From positions 1 to 64,000 of the forward strand of contig JAIUML010000002.1 of NCBI GenBank assembly GCA_022565595.1: 64,000 nt of DNA, written 5' to 3'. The DNA comes from Saccharospirillum sp. (GTDB lineage: Bacteria; Pseudomonadota; Gammaproteobacteria; Pseudomonadales; Natronospirillaceae). The first letter of the stretch is position 1; every line of letters starts with the position of its first letter. The notes under the pieces are model-generated. The model was not told where the DNA came from, searched no databases, and was given only the letters and a program-made list of their open reading frames with translations. This document shows positions 1-8,761 of the stretch, one piece after another. The translations under genes and the position numbers were made by a program.

Positions 1-130
1 GAAGCTGAACTTCTATTGGTCGACCTACAAGCGCCCACACGAATTACTTGATTCTCGATGTTAAAGATCGGCAGTTGCGCGTTTGGCTCTGCCCTGCCCC
101 GCTTGGGGCTCCCTGACTTGGGAGGCGAGT
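1..130 (-). promoter_or_regulatory. rRNA operon leader (start of a leftward rrn transcript)
   Basis: Read on the minus strand, this stretch carries a boxA-like element (GATCTTTAACAT, plus-strand 58-69) followed by AAGTAATTCGTGTGGGCGCT. I recognise that string from the leader and 16S-23S spacer of Pseudomonas-type rRNA operons. It lies directly downstream of two strong minus-strand promoters. The 16S gene itself would begin left of base 1 and is not in the window. The identification rests on recalled leader motifs plus promoter architecture; no mature rRNA sequence is visible. Confidence 0.7.
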
Positions 131-158
131 ATTCTACACCCCCCGCTTTGCCTGTCAA
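131..158 (-). promoter_or_regulatory. rrn promoter, proximal (sigma-70 type)
   Basis: On the minus strand TTGACA (plus 153-158), a 16-base spacer and TAGAAT (131-136) are followed by a C/G-rich discriminator, as expected for a stringently controlled rRNA promoter. It is the nearer of two tandem promoters feeding the boxA-containing leader. Confidence 0.75.
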
Positions 159-258
159 CCATCTTTCTAAATTTTTGTTTAGAATCAGGTTGTTAGGCGA
201 TTCACTCTACCAAAGCTGTGGAGCGAATCCAGGACACTGTCGGTGACAGCGGAGGCGC

Positions 259-286
259 ATTATAGAGACGAGGGGTTTCCTGTCAA
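259..286 (-). promoter_or_regulatory. rrn promoter, distal (sigma-70 type)
   Basis: On the minus strand TTGACA (plus 281-286), a 16-base spacer and a perfect TATAAT (259-264) are followed by GCGCCTCC. The discriminator and spacer length resemble the proximal promoter about 125 bases downstream, giving the tandem layout common for rRNA operons. No gene occupies 1-367. Confidence 0.75.
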
Positions 287-367
287 TAGCAACAAAACAA
301 CTATTGCTAACTTTGTTCAGAACCCGGCAAATGCCTCTATCCTGGCTGTACGAAAAACGCACCAGTA

Positions 368-1450
368 TCAGCGCCGTGCAAGCCTCTGATAGCAGTCAAT
401 CAAAGCCTCGGCTTCATGTTCAACGCGGTAGCCATGCTCAACTTTCTCCCTGCCGGCTTCACCCATCCGCTTACGCAGGGCGCTATCGCTCATCAAGGCC
501 GACAGCTTTTCTACCAGGGCGGCCTTGTCTCCTACCTCAATCAGTTGCCCATCCAGCCCGGGCTCAATGATGTCTGGCCATGCGCCCGCCCGGGTTGCCA
601 CAACAGGTACGGCACAACTCATGGCTTCAAGCACCGTCAGGCCAAAGCCTTCATTCCGGCTCAGGGCGGTGACGATGGACATGGCTTTGAAGTAAGCAGG
701 AACCTGCTCAAAAGGAAGTTCACCGGTAAAGACGATACGTTTGTCCAGGCCGTGATCGGCAATTTTCGCCTTCAGATTACGCACAAAATCGCGTTGATCA
801 GCCGTTATCTCTCCGACCACCACCACGCTAAACTCGGGGAAACGTGGCAACAGGTCCAGTGCCGCCTCTACGAGCAAGTCGACGCCCTTCTGGGGCCTCA
901 CTCGCCCGAAGATTCCGATGCTTTCCCGGGTCGGCAAGGAAAGCTCGGCTCGCAGTGCGTCCTTGTTGATCGCAGGCTGATATTGACGGGTATCAATACC
1001 GTGAGGAATGATTCGCTCTGGAGGTGTCGGCATATAGGCTGCAGCAGCTGTGCAGGTCGACAGCAAGCCATCCATGGCGCTCATCAGAAACCGAGTCAAC
1101 CAGGTTTTTTTGCGTTGAGCAGTAGAGGTAAAGACGATCCGAATTCGGGCTCGAAACAGATGTTTCAATACCAGCGCCTGAATCATTTCCATATTGCGTC
1201 TGGCGTGAAACACTCGGTAACCGCCTTTTGCTGGCCCTTGTCGACACTTGCTGGCCAGTTCAAGAAAGTCGACAGCCGGTATGCCCTCCGGCAAATGGTG
1301 CCGGCCCAGCACGACGAGTCCGATGCGCTGCTGCTGAACCAGTGCAACTTGCAACATGGTGCTGGTGACGCCGGAAAACCGCTTGTTGGCATTACCCAGA
1401 ATGACTTCAACATCCTCCCATGCAACACTGTCCTCCATGTCACCGCTCAT
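368..1450 (-). CDS. Glycosyltransferase family 4 (GT-B fold)
   Basis: A 360-residue retaining glycosyltransferase of the GT4 (glycos_transf_1) type, likely adding a sugar to a surface glycan or lipid from a nucleotide-sugar donor at the cytoplasmic face of the membrane. The C-terminal donor domain starts near residue 178 with IGIFGRVRPQKGVDLLVEA. The EX7E-type motif lies in NEGFGLTVLEAMSCAVPVVA around residue 270. There is no signal peptide. The start ATG overlaps the zapE stop (ATGA), so translation is probably coupled to zapE; a second ATG four codons in is an alternative start. Acceptor and sugar cannot be told from sequence. Downstream lies only the rRNA promoter region. Confidence 0.85.
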   Translation of the reverse strand: MSGDMEDSVAWEDVEVILGNANKRFSGVTSTMLQVALVQQQRIGLVVLGRHHLPEGIPAVDFLELASKCRQGPAKGGYRVFHARRNMEMIQALVLKHLFRARIRIVFTSTAQRKKTWLTRFLMSAMDGLLSTCTAAAAYMPTPPERIIPHGIDTRQYQPAINKDALRAELSLPTRESIGIFGRVRPQKGVDLLVEAALDLLPRFPEFSVVVVGEITADQRDFVRNLKAKIADHGLDKRIVFTGELPFEQVPAYFKAMSIVTALSRNEGFGLTVLEAMSCAVPVVATRAGAWPDIIEPGLDGQLIEVGDKAALVEKLSALMSDSALRKRMGEAGREKVEHGYRVEHEAEALIDCYQRLARR

Positions 1451-2550
1451 CCACGGTGCGCCTTGGCCAGAAACTCTTCCGACTGCATTTCTTGCAGTCG
1501 GCTGACTGTTCGCCTGAACTCGAACGACAAGCGACCCTGCTGGTAAAGCTCAAGTATCGGGGCTTCGGCAGTCATCAGGAGCTTGACCTGACGGTCATAG
1601 AATTCATCCACCATGTTGATAAAACGGCGCGCCTGGTCATCGTTTTTGCCATTGAAAATGGGGACTCCACTGACCAATACAGCGTGAAAGCAGCGTGCGA
1701 TCTCAATATAGTCGTTCTGGCTTCTGGGTCCATCGCACAGGGCTGCAAAATCAAACCATGCGACGTCTTCGCATATGCGTTTTACTCTAATACTTCGGCC
1801 CAGCACATCCAGAGGGTAGTTGTCTTCGGCCTCTTCAAGATCAGGGGCCAGACGTTCAAAGCTGGTCGCCAGACTGGTTTCCGCACCTTCGTCCAGAGGC
1901 GAGTGGAAAATCTCGACCTGTTTCAAGGTGCGCAGTCGGTAATCCACACCACCATCAACGTTCATTACGCGAGTATAACGCTTGAGCAATTCGATAGCTG
2001 GCAGGAAGCGAGCGCGTTGCAAACCATCCTTGTAGAGCCCATCGGGTTCGATGTTTGAGGTCGTCACCAGGGTCACTCCGCGCTTGAACAAAGCCTGCAG
2101 CAGGTTGGCCAGTATCATGGCATCGCCGATGTCTGATACGAAGAACTCATCAAAGCAGAGCACCCGGGCTTCAACAGCGATCTCATCGGCAATAGGCTCC
2201 AGCGGGTTGGCGACACCCTTGTGATCCTTCAAACCCTGATGAACCCGCCGCATGAAGTGATGGAAATGCAGCCGGCGTTTGTCCTTGAACGGCAGGGTGT
2301 CGAAAAAAGTATCCATCAAATAGGTTTTGCCACGCCCCACCCCACCCCAAAAATACAGCCCCGTTACAGGGGTTTTGTCTTTTTTAAAAAGCTGACTAAA
2401 GCGCCCAGAGAGGCTGGATTCTTGCTCATTGCGCTTAATCAATTCGTCGTATAGTGACTGAAGGGCCTTGACGGCTTCCTCCTGAGCCGCATCATGACTG
2501 AAACCTGATTGCTGTAAATCGGCTTGATAACGACTCCAGGGCGTACTCAT
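1447..2550 (-). CDS. zapE: Cell division protein ZapE (AFG1-like ATPase)
   Basis: AFG1/LACE1-family P-loop ATPase of 367 residues, the length of E. coli ZapE, which acts at the division ring and destabilises FtsZ polymers. Walker A is GGVGRGKTYLMD near residues 70-80, and the Walker B region LCFDEFFVSD follows. The start at 2550 (MSTPWSRYQ) is preferred because GGAG lies eight bases upstream and the family begins here. The frame stays open 25 codons further upstream without a better site. It is divergent from zapG, the same neighbour as in E. coli (yhcM-yhcB), and its stop overlaps the start of the glycosyltransferase. Confidence 0.93.
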   Translation of the reverse strand: MSTPWSRYQADLQQSGFSHDAAQEEAVKALQSLYDELIKRNEQESSLSGRFSQLFKKDKTPVTGLYFWGGVGRGKTYLMDTFFDTLPFKDKRRLHFHHFMRRVHQGLKDHKGVANPLEPIADEIAVEARVLCFDEFFVSDIGDAMILANLLQALFKRGVTLVTTSNIEPDGLYKDGLQRARFLPAIELLKRYTRVMNVDGGVDYRLRTLKQVEIFHSPLDEGAETSLATSFERLAPDLEEAEDNYPLDVLGRSIRVKRICEDVAWFDFAALCDGPRSQNDYIEIARCFHAVLVSGVPIFNGKNDDQARRFINMVDEFYDRQVKLLMTAEAPILELYQQGRLSFEFRRTVSRLQEMQSEEFLAKAHRG

Positions 2551-2726
2551 CCGAATCTCCGGGGCGGGGTTTGGATCGCGGATTTTACGGGTTACGGCGG
2601 CACAATCAATGACCTGCTGGCACAAATGTTTGCAGGCGAATGCAAGAAGATAACGCCTATACTGTATAGTGTTAGAACAGAATCAGGCCTGATCAGTAGA
2701 GATCATCAATAGATATGGAGAACAGC

Positions 2727-3242
2727 ATGCTGGAATTGGACTGGATTACCTTTGTGGTCATCATCATCGTCGCCTTGATTGTCGGGGCGGCGCTGAGTCG
2801 CCTGTGGGCAAGGAGCCAGGGAGAAGACACCACCAGCCTCAAACGTCAGGTGGACGACTTGAAACGCCAACATCAGAACTACCAGGTCAGTGTCACCGAA
2901 CACTTCAATCGCACAACCCAGTTGATTGACGGGCTGAACAAGAGTTACAACGATATCCGTGAACACCTCAATCAAGGGGCCGATGAGCTGGTTGCGCCTG
3001 AATATCGACTGGAGTCTGCTCGCATTGATGAGAATGACCTTGAAGAACTGGCCCCGGCTCGCAAATCTGAAGACGAAGGCCTGAGCATGCCTCGGGACTA
3101 TGCCCCCAAGAATCGCGACGAAGAAGGCACCCTGTCCGAAACCTTTGGCTTGCGTAAAGAGCAGTTCTTCGAAAAAGAAGGTGAGGAGCCCAAAGAGGAA
3201 GGCAAGGCCACAGCCGAAGAGCAACCTAAAAAGTCGCAATAG
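2727..3242 (+). CDS. zapG: ZapG/YhcB family protein (DUF1043)
   Basis: Inner-membrane protein with one N-terminal transmembrane segment (WITFVVIIIVALIVGAALSRL), a coiled coil of about 50 residues (TTSLKRQVDDLKRQHQNYQ onward) and an acidic, Lys/Glu-rich unstructured tail. This is the plan of YhcB/ZapG, linked in E. coli to cell division and envelope growth. The ATG at 2727 is chosen because GGAG sits eight bases upstream; the ATG at 2715 would add four residues and has no ribosome binding site. The neighbour zapE supports the family call. Confidence 0.85.
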   Translation: MLELDWITFVVIIIVALIVGAALSRLWARSQGEDTTSLKRQVDDLKRQHQNYQVSVTEHFNRTTQLIDGLNKSYNDIREHLNQGADELVAPEYRLESARIDENDLEELAPARKSEDEGLSMPRDYAPKNRDEEGTLSETFGLRKEQFFEKEGEEPKEEGKATAEEQPKKSQ

Positions 3243-3334
3243 ATCTATAATAAAACGGTCTTAAAACCAGCACAACAATAACAAAAAGCTCTGATATAGT
3301 TCGTCCTGTATGGTCAGACCCACCAGGATGAACT

Positions 3335-4243
3335 ATGTCGTACGACACCTTTACCCATCTCAAACAACTCGAAGCGGAAAGCATTCACATCATTCGTGAA
3401 GTGGCTGCAGAGTTTGACAATCCCGTTATGCTGTATTCGATCGGCAAAGACTCTGCCGTGATGCTGCATCTTGCGCGCAAAGCATTTTTCCCGGGAAGAC
3501 TGCCGTTCAAGCTGATGCATGTCGATACCGGCTGGAAGTTCAAGGAGATGTACGACTTCCGTGACCGCATGGTCGAAGCTTTTGACCTGGATCTGATTGT
3601 TCACCAGAACGCAGATGGCGTGCGCCAGGGCATCAACCCCTTCGACCATGGCAGTGCCAAACACACAGACATCATGAAGACTCAAGCACTGAAGCAAGCA
3701 CTGGACTTGCATCAGTTCGACGCTGCCTTTGGCGGTGCCCGTAGGGATGAAGAAAAGTCTCGCGCCAAAGAGCGAGTCTACTCATTCCGGGATCGGAACC
3801 ACCGCTGGGATCCGAAAAATCAACGCCCAGAACTGTGGAGCATCTTCAACGGCAAGATCAACAGAGGGGAAAGTATTCGCGTTTTCCCATTGTCCAACTG
3901 GACAGAGCTCGACATCTGGCAATACATCCACCTGGAGAGCATCCCCATTGTGCCCCTTTACTTCGCCACCGAACGGCCGGTGGTCGAGCGCGATGGCTTG
4001 CTGATCAACGTCAACGATGAACGCATGGTTTTACGTCCGGGGGAGAAAGTCGAACAACGCCAGGTCCGCTTCCGCACCCTGGGTTGTTACCCACTGACCG
4101 GGGCGGTTGAATCCAGCGCTACCACCCTGCCAGACATCATTCAGGAAATGCTGTTGGCCACCACCAGCGAACGCCAGGGGCGCGCCATCGATCATGATTC
4201 TTCTGGTTCGATGGAAAAGAAGAAGCAAGAAGGCTACTTCTGA
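3335..4243 (+). CDS. cysD: Sulfate adenylyltransferase subunit 2
   Basis: ATP sulfurylase catalytic subunit (302 residues, as in E. coli). It makes adenosine 5'-phosphosulfate from ATP and sulfate in assimilatory sulfate activation. The PP-loop YSIGKDS is at residues 34-40, followed by the PAPS-reductase-like fold with [16 protein letters not shown] ribosome binding site (CAGGATG) precedes the ATG. The gene is 27 bases upstream of cysN, and the pair forms the CysDN heterodimer. A TGGTCAGACC motif at 3311-3320 lies in the leader (see findings). A -10-like TATAGT at 3295-3300 without a good -35 would fit an activator-dependent promoter such as CysB's, but no clear CysB site is visible. Confidence 0.97.
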   Translation: MSYDTFTHLKQLEAESIHIIREVAAEFDNPVMLYSIGKDSAVMLHLARKAFFPGRLPFKLMHVDTGWKFKEMYDFRDRMVEAFDLDLIVHQNADGVRQGINPFDHGSAKHTDIMKTQALKQALDLHQFDAAFGGARRDEEKSRAKERVYSFRDRNHRWDPKNQRPELWSIFNGKINRGESIRVFPLSNWTELDIWQYIHLESIPIVPLYFATERPVVERDGLLINVNDERMVLRPGEKVEQRQVRFRTLGCYPLTGAVESSATTLPDIIQEMLLATTSERQGRAIDHDSSGSMEKKKQEGYF

Positions 4244-4270
4244 TTACCCGATTCTTGAGGAAATTTCGTT

Positions 4271-5890
4271 ATGGCACATCAATCTGATCTCATTGCTCAG
4301 GACATCAATGCTTACCTGAAGCAACACGAACACAAAGAACTGCTGCGGTTTCTGACCTGCGGCAGTGTCGATGACGGCAAATCAACCCTGATCGGTCGAT
4401 TGCTGCACGACTCGAAAATGATCTACGACGATCAACTGGCCGCGCTCGAAAGCGACAGCCGCAAATCGGGTACAACGGGCGAGAAAATCGACCTGGCTTT
4501 GCTGGTGGATGGCCTTCAGGCCGAGCGCGAGCAAGGCATCACCATTGATGTGGCCTATCGTTACTTTTCGACCAGCAAACGTAAATTCATCATCGCCGAT
4601 ACCCCCGGTCACGAACAATACACCCGTAATATGGCCACTGGCGCCTCAACCTGCGACCTGGCCATTATCCTGGTCGATGCGCGCTATGGCGTTCAGGTTC
4701 AAACCCGTCGACACAGCTTTATTGCTCACCTGCTGGGCATCAAGCACGTCGTTGTTGCCATCAACAAGATGGATCTGGTCGATTTTGATCAGTCGCGTTT
4801 CGAGCAGATTCGTAATGATTACCTGGGGTTCACAGAATACCTGGACATTCCGGATATCCAGTTCGTGCCCATGTCGGCGCTGGACGGTGACAACGTGGTT
4901 ACCCTGAGTGAACGGTCACCCTGGTATCAAGGCCCGACCTTGATGGATTTGCTGGAAAACATTGAAATCGCGCGCGACAAGGATACCGAGCACTTCCGTT
5001 TGCCGGTTCAGTACGTCAACCGCCCTGACCTCGACTTCCGTGGTTTTGCCGGCACCATTTCATCCGGTGTCATACGCCCCGGAGACCGAATCAAGGCATT
5101 GCCCAGTGGCCTGACCTCCAGCGTAGAGCGCATTGTTACCTTTGATGGTGACTTGAGCGAAGCACACCCCGGGCAAGCGGTGACCTTGACCTTGGCTGAT
5201 GAAATTGATGTCAGTCGTGGTGATATCCTTGTCGGTGAGGACGAAGACCCCTGGGTCGCTCAGGCATTCAAGGCCAAACTGGTCTGGATGCACGATGCCG
5301 CCATGGTTCCGGGTCGCCAGTACGACTTCAAAATAGGCACTCAAACCGCTACTGGGGCCTTCAGTGCCTTGCATCATCAGATTGATGTCAACACTCTGGA
5401 AAAGCACCCTGCCAGTGAACTCCCGCTCAATGGCATAGGAGAAGTGACGCTGCAATTGAACAAGGCCGTAGTGGTGGATTCCTATCGCCAGCAACCTGGT
5501 ACAGGATCATTCATCATTATTGATCGGTTGACCAATGCTACGGTTGGCGCCGGCATGATTGAAGAAACTGCGGCGGTAAGGGATACCCATCCGGTAACGG
5601 AAGAAGAGCGCCAGGCACGTTTTGGCCAGTCGCCTTTTTCTCTGGTATTGGCAGTCGAAGACGCTGCTGAAAAAGCCGTTGTATTGGAGCGTGCCCTCTT
5701 TGATGCTGGCCATGTTTGCGCCATAGTGCACCCATCCGACGCCTTGACGGTTGCGCCTTACCTGGAAGCGGCAGGCCTGATTGCCATTATCGCTGGTGAG
5801 GCCGATGCCCCCTTTGGAATAGAGGTCACCGATGCATCGCCCCGGGCCGTTCTGCAGATGTTGAAGCAGCAGGCGTTGATCAACCATTGA
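4271..5890 (+). CDS. cysN: Sulfate adenylyltransferase subunit 1, with degenerate APS-kinase-like tail
   Basis: GTPase subunit of ATP sulfurylase; GTP hydrolysis drives APS synthesis by CysD. G-motifs are intact: GSVDDGKS at residues 31-38, [14 protein letters not shown]-Tu-like beta-barrel domains follow. The protein is 539 residues against about 475 in E. coli and about 630 for CysNC fusions. After GAGMIEE, about 100 residues resemble a CysC domain: [10 protein letters not shown], then [20 protein letters not shown] and a terminal [12 protein letters not shown]. The kinase P-loop (GLSGAGKS in active enzymes) is missing, with AVEDAAEKA at that place. It therefore looks like a CysNC fusion whose kinase has decayed. 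It ends before a convergent gene with a hairpin between them. Confidence 0.95.
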   Translation: MAHQSDLIAQDINAYLKQHEHKELLRFLTCGSVDDGKSTLIGRLLHDSKMIYDDQLAALESDSRKSGTTGEKIDLALLVDGLQAEREQGITIDVAYRYFSTSKRKFIIADTPGHEQYTRNMATGASTCDLAIILVDARYGVQVQTRRHSFIAHLLGIKHVVVAINKMDLVDFDQSRFEQIRNDYLGFTEYLDIPDIQFVPMSALDGDNVVTLSERSPWYQGPTLMDLLENIEIARDKDTEHFRLPVQYVNRPDLDFRGFAGTISSGVIRPGDRIKALPSGLTSSVERIVTFDGDLSEAHPGQAVTLTLADEIDVSRGDILVGEDEDPWVAQAFKAKLVWMHDAAMVPGRQYDFKIGTQTATGAFSALHHQIDVNTLEKHPASELPLNGIGEVTLQLNKAVVVDSYRQQPGTGSFIIIDRLTNATVGAGMIEETAAVRDTHPVTEEERQARFGQSPFSLVLAVEDAAEKAVVLERALFDAGHVCAIVHPSDALTVAPYLEAAGLIAIIAGEADAPFGIEVTDASPRAVLQMLKQQALINH

Positions 5891-5930
5891 AGTCTGCACT
5901 GCTCGCCTTGAGCAGTGTCATTCAGACTGG
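5891..5930. terminator. Hairpin between convergent cysN and the NIF3-family gene
   Basis: CACTGCTC (5897-5904), loop GCCTT and GAGCAGTG (5910-5917) form an 8-bp perfect stem; outer arms AGTCTG (5891-5896) and CAGACT (5925-5930) can extend it. It starts right after the cysN stop and overlaps the end of the opposite gene. No T-run follows on either strand, so intrinsic termination is only plausible. Confidence 0.45.
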
Positions 5931-6668
5931 AATCGGCAGGTCGATGAATTCGACCGCAATACCAAATCGCTGCCCCAGGTGCCTGCCAAGGGCCTGGGGG
6001 CCGCCTCGCTCGGTTGCATGGTGCCCGGCGGCGTAATAGTGAACGCCCGATTCCCGTGCCAGGTGGACGGTCGGTTCACTGATTTCTCCCGATACGAACG
6101 CATCGACACCTGCCTCTATGGCCTGCTGCAAATAGCCCTGGGCCGCACCGGTACACCAGGCGATGCTTTCGATCTCGTCTTCTTCTTCGCCGATGTGGAG
6201 TACATCAAATTCCAGGGCTTGAGACAGCGCCTGTTTTAAACTGGCACCGGTTTCCAGACTCGCCAGAGCGCCTCTAAGACCAACAGTGCCTGCCAGCTCC
6301 CCCTGAACCTCCCACCCCATCAAGTGTGCCAGCTGCATATTGTTGCCAACCTGGGGGTGAGCATCCAGTGGGAGGTGATAGGCAAAGAGGTTCAGATCAT
6401 GACGCAGCAAGGCAGCGATGCGATCCCGCTTGATCCCCGTCAGTGGTGCTGGTTCACCCTTCCAGAAGTAGCCATGATGAACCAGGATGGCATCCGCCTG
6501 ACGTTCAATGGCCTCATCGATCAAGCGCTGGCTGGCCGTGACTCCTGTCACGATCCTTCGAATATCTGGTTTTCCTGCTACCTGCAACCCGTTGGGGCAG
6601 TAGTCGTTGAAGCGGTCTACCTCAAGAAACTCTTGCAGATAGTCGGCCAATTCATCCCGATGCAACAT
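5922..6668 (-). CDS. NIF3/DUF34 family dinuclear-metal protein (YbgI-like)
   Basis: NIF3-like protein (248 residues) of the family once named GTP cyclohydrolase 1 type 2 homolog; toroidal hexamers with a dinuclear metal site, with no settled function. Visible family features are CPNGLQV near the N-terminus, ILVHHGYFW with metal-binding histidines, AYHLPLDAH, and near the end SGEISEPTVHLARE with YYAAGHHATERGG. The ATG at 6668 is chosen; a TTG two codons upstream (6674) is possible. It faces cysN tail to tail and lies downstream of malZ's end on the other side. A functional guess beyond metal binding is not supported. Confidence 0.9.
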   Translation of the reverse strand: MLHRDELADYLQEFLEVDRFNDYCPNGLQVAGKPDIRRIVTGVTASQRLIDEAIERQADAILVHHGYFWKGEPAPLTGIKRDRIAALLRHDLNLFAYHLPLDAHPQVGNNMQLAHLMGWEVQGELAGTVGLRGALASLETGASLKQALSQALEFDVLHIGEEEDEIESIAWCTGAAQGYLQQAIEAGVDAFVSGEISEPTVHLARESGVHYYAAGHHATERGGPQALGRHLGQRFGIAVEFIDLPIPV

Positions 6669-6731
6669 TACCAATCACCCAGTCAAGAAACATCCGGCTA
6701 GTGTACAACAGGATGCTCCCGGCAACAGGGT

Positions 6732-8531
6732 TCAACGCGACCAGAGGTTCGTCGACCTGGCCGCTAGTTCGATCCGCCAACCTGAGGAAGCTTCCTCCAG
6801 TTGTGCAACTCCCTCCACAAGCCTCCAGCTTCTGGCCATGGGCAACAAATCATCAGGGCAAAGTACCGCCGTTGCATCGCCGCGATTAACGGCTATCAGG
6901 CACTGCTCCGATTCCAGCACCCGTGCAAAAATCATCACATCGCCTGCGGCATGGAGTGTTACCAGAGCCCCCCTTTGCAAGGATACCAGTGCTTTACGAT
7001 GGGCAATCCAGCGCCGGGTTGTTTCGAACACCACTTCAGGCCATTGCGCCCTGTCCCAGGGGAAGCAGCGGCGGCAATCCGGGTCATCTTCACCGGGCAA
7101 AGCCAGCTCATCGCCATAGTACAGGCAGGGGGTGCCAATGTAGGTCATCAGCAAGCCAATGGCCGCCAGATAAAGATCCACCTGGCCATTCAGCATGGTG
7201 ATCAGCCGACGAGTATCGTGGCTATCCAACTGGTTCAGTTGCGCGGTGAGCTGAGCAAAAGGGATCACCGCCCGAGCCCTGGCCAGCCAGTTGGCAAAGT
7301 CAGCGGCATCCAGTTGAATGGGGTGATAAGCAATGTCCAGGCCGGTGAAAAAAGCCCGCACCGGATGCCCGAAGCCATAATAGTTCATGGCGGCATCTTC
7401 CTGGTCACCCTGCAACCAGGACGTCGCCTCAAAAAAGTGCTCGCCAAGCAAATAGGCATCAGCGTTTTCGGCCTTGATCGCCTTGCGCAACATGCGCACA
7501 TAGTGAGCATTGTTATAGGCGCCAGGCCCTTCGCCCAGCATATGAATCACATCCATGCGCCAGCCGTCGATGTTGAAAGGCGGCCGCAGCCAGTGCTTGA
7601 CGACCGAGTCTTCACCGCTAATAAAGGTTTCCACGTTGCCCTTATTGGCAAAGTCCAGAACCGGCAGGCTGCGATGCCCTTTCCAACTGACATAGTCGCC
7701 TTTGTCGTCGAACACATAGCGTGCTCTGGCTTGTTCGTCACCGGCCAGGGCGGCTTGAAACCAGGGGTGAAAGACACTGGTATGATTAATGACGGCATCC
7801 AGTATTAACCTCATGCCGCGCTGGTGGATGCTTTCGGACAATTGCACCAGGGCATCATCACCACCCAGGTGCTGATCGACGCTTGAATAGTCTGTGGTGT
7901 CGTACTTGTGGTTGCTGCGAGACTCGAAGACCGGGTTCAGGTATAAGGCCGTGACACCCAACTCCTCCTGAAGATAGGTCAGGTTCTGTTCAATGCCATG
8001 CAGATCTCCACCAAAAAACTCTATGGCGCCTTCTCTGGATTGCGGTAACTCACCCCACTGACGCTGTCGGGTTTTCTGACCCTGAAGGTAATCGTAGGCA
8101 CCCTCTGCGGGCGTCAGGCTGTGATCACCATTGGCAAAGCGGTCAGGAAAAATCTGATAAAACACCTGTTCGGCAACCCAACCAGGCACTTGTCCCGCGG
8201 GGACGTATCGAAACTGATGATTATTCTCTGGCATTGCCGTCGACAACCCGAGAGCACTGCACCAGAGCAGTCGGTCCGACCAGACCAGCTTGAACAGGTA
8301 ACGGGTCTGGAAATGACCCGTTTCAAAAGGAATGACCACCTTATAGCTGGCCCATTCCCCCTGATAATCTTGCGATGACATCGGCGTCAGTGTTTCTTCG
8401 TTGTCGGGTTCAGACCGAACCCATAGAGTGTCTGGTTGCGGGCCCTTGATCGACAACGTCAGTTCCAGGCCAGATGCGGTGGCGTTCAGATAACCCGGTA
8501 CGGCCTGATGAAAGGCAATGACTTTGGACAT
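6732..8531 (-). CDS. malZ: Maltodextrin glucosidase (GH13, MalZ-like)
   Basis: Cytoplasmic GH13 alpha-glucosidase of 599 residues, close to E. coli MalZ in length and in an N-terminal beta domain that precedes the TIM barrel. It releases glucose from the reducing end of maltodextrins. Catalytic motifs are present: DAVINH (Asp245), GWRMDVIHMLGE (nucleophile Asp327), LLGEHF (acid/base Glu364) and QLDSHDT (Asp439). The segment EDAAMNYYGFGHPVRAFF is also MalZ-like. The start at 8531 has AGGAAA nine bases upstream; the 20 extra open codons upstream lack a site. There is no signal peptide. No other maltose genes are nearby, so its regulation is not visible. Confidence 0.92.
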   Translation of the reverse strand: MSKVIAFHQAVPGYLNATASGLELTLSIKGPQPDTLWVRSEPDNEETLTPMSSQDYQGEWASYKVVIPFETGHFQTRYLFKLVWSDRLLWCSALGLSTAMPENNHQFRYVPAGQVPGWVAEQVFYQIFPDRFANGDHSLTPAEGAYDYLQGQKTRQRQWGELPQSREGAIEFFGGDLHGIEQNLTYLQEELGVTALYLNPVFESRSNHKYDTTDYSSVDQHLGGDDALVQLSESIHQRGMRLILDAVINHTSVFHPWFQAALAGDEQARARYVFDDKGDYVSWKGHRSLPVLDFANKGNVETFISGEDSVVKHWLRPPFNIDGWRMDVIHMLGEGPGAYNNAHYVRMLRKAIKAENADAYLLGEHFFEATSWLQGDQEDAAMNYYGFGHPVRAFFTGLDIAYHPIQLDAADFANWLARARAVIPFAQLTAQLNQLDSHDTRRLITMLNGQVDLYLAAIGLLMTYIGTPCLYYGDELALPGEDDPDCRRCFPWDRAQWPEVVFETTRRWIAHRKALVSLQRGALVTLHAAGDVMIFARVLESEQCLIAVNRGDATAVLCPDDLLPMARSWRLVEGVAQLEEASSGWRIELAARSTNLWSR

Positions 8532-8761
8532 GACTATTTTCCTGATTGGACCCGGTAAACTGGATAGGCGGGTGAACGAGGCAGCCGACATTAGAGCAAA
8601 GCGGTGCGGGTTTTAAGAGGCGGAAATCACAGGGGGGGCGGATTTTAAGGGGGACTATTAAGGGTTACGAACGAATACGTCGTCCTGAAGTAAGCGTTCG
8701 TTGCTCTGGGAATAAAAGCGCAGAACATCGCATCATCATGCATTGAAGAGCTACTCTTTGT

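Noticed and set aside
416-1546. Open frame of 376 codons on the plus strand opposite the glycosyltransferase
   Set aside because: The minus-strand product has clear GT4 motifs; the plus-strand product has none.
8667-8701. Inverted repeat ACGAACG/CGTTCGT after hisC as a terminator
   Set aside because: A 7-bp stem with a 21-base loop and no T-run is too weak to call as a feature.
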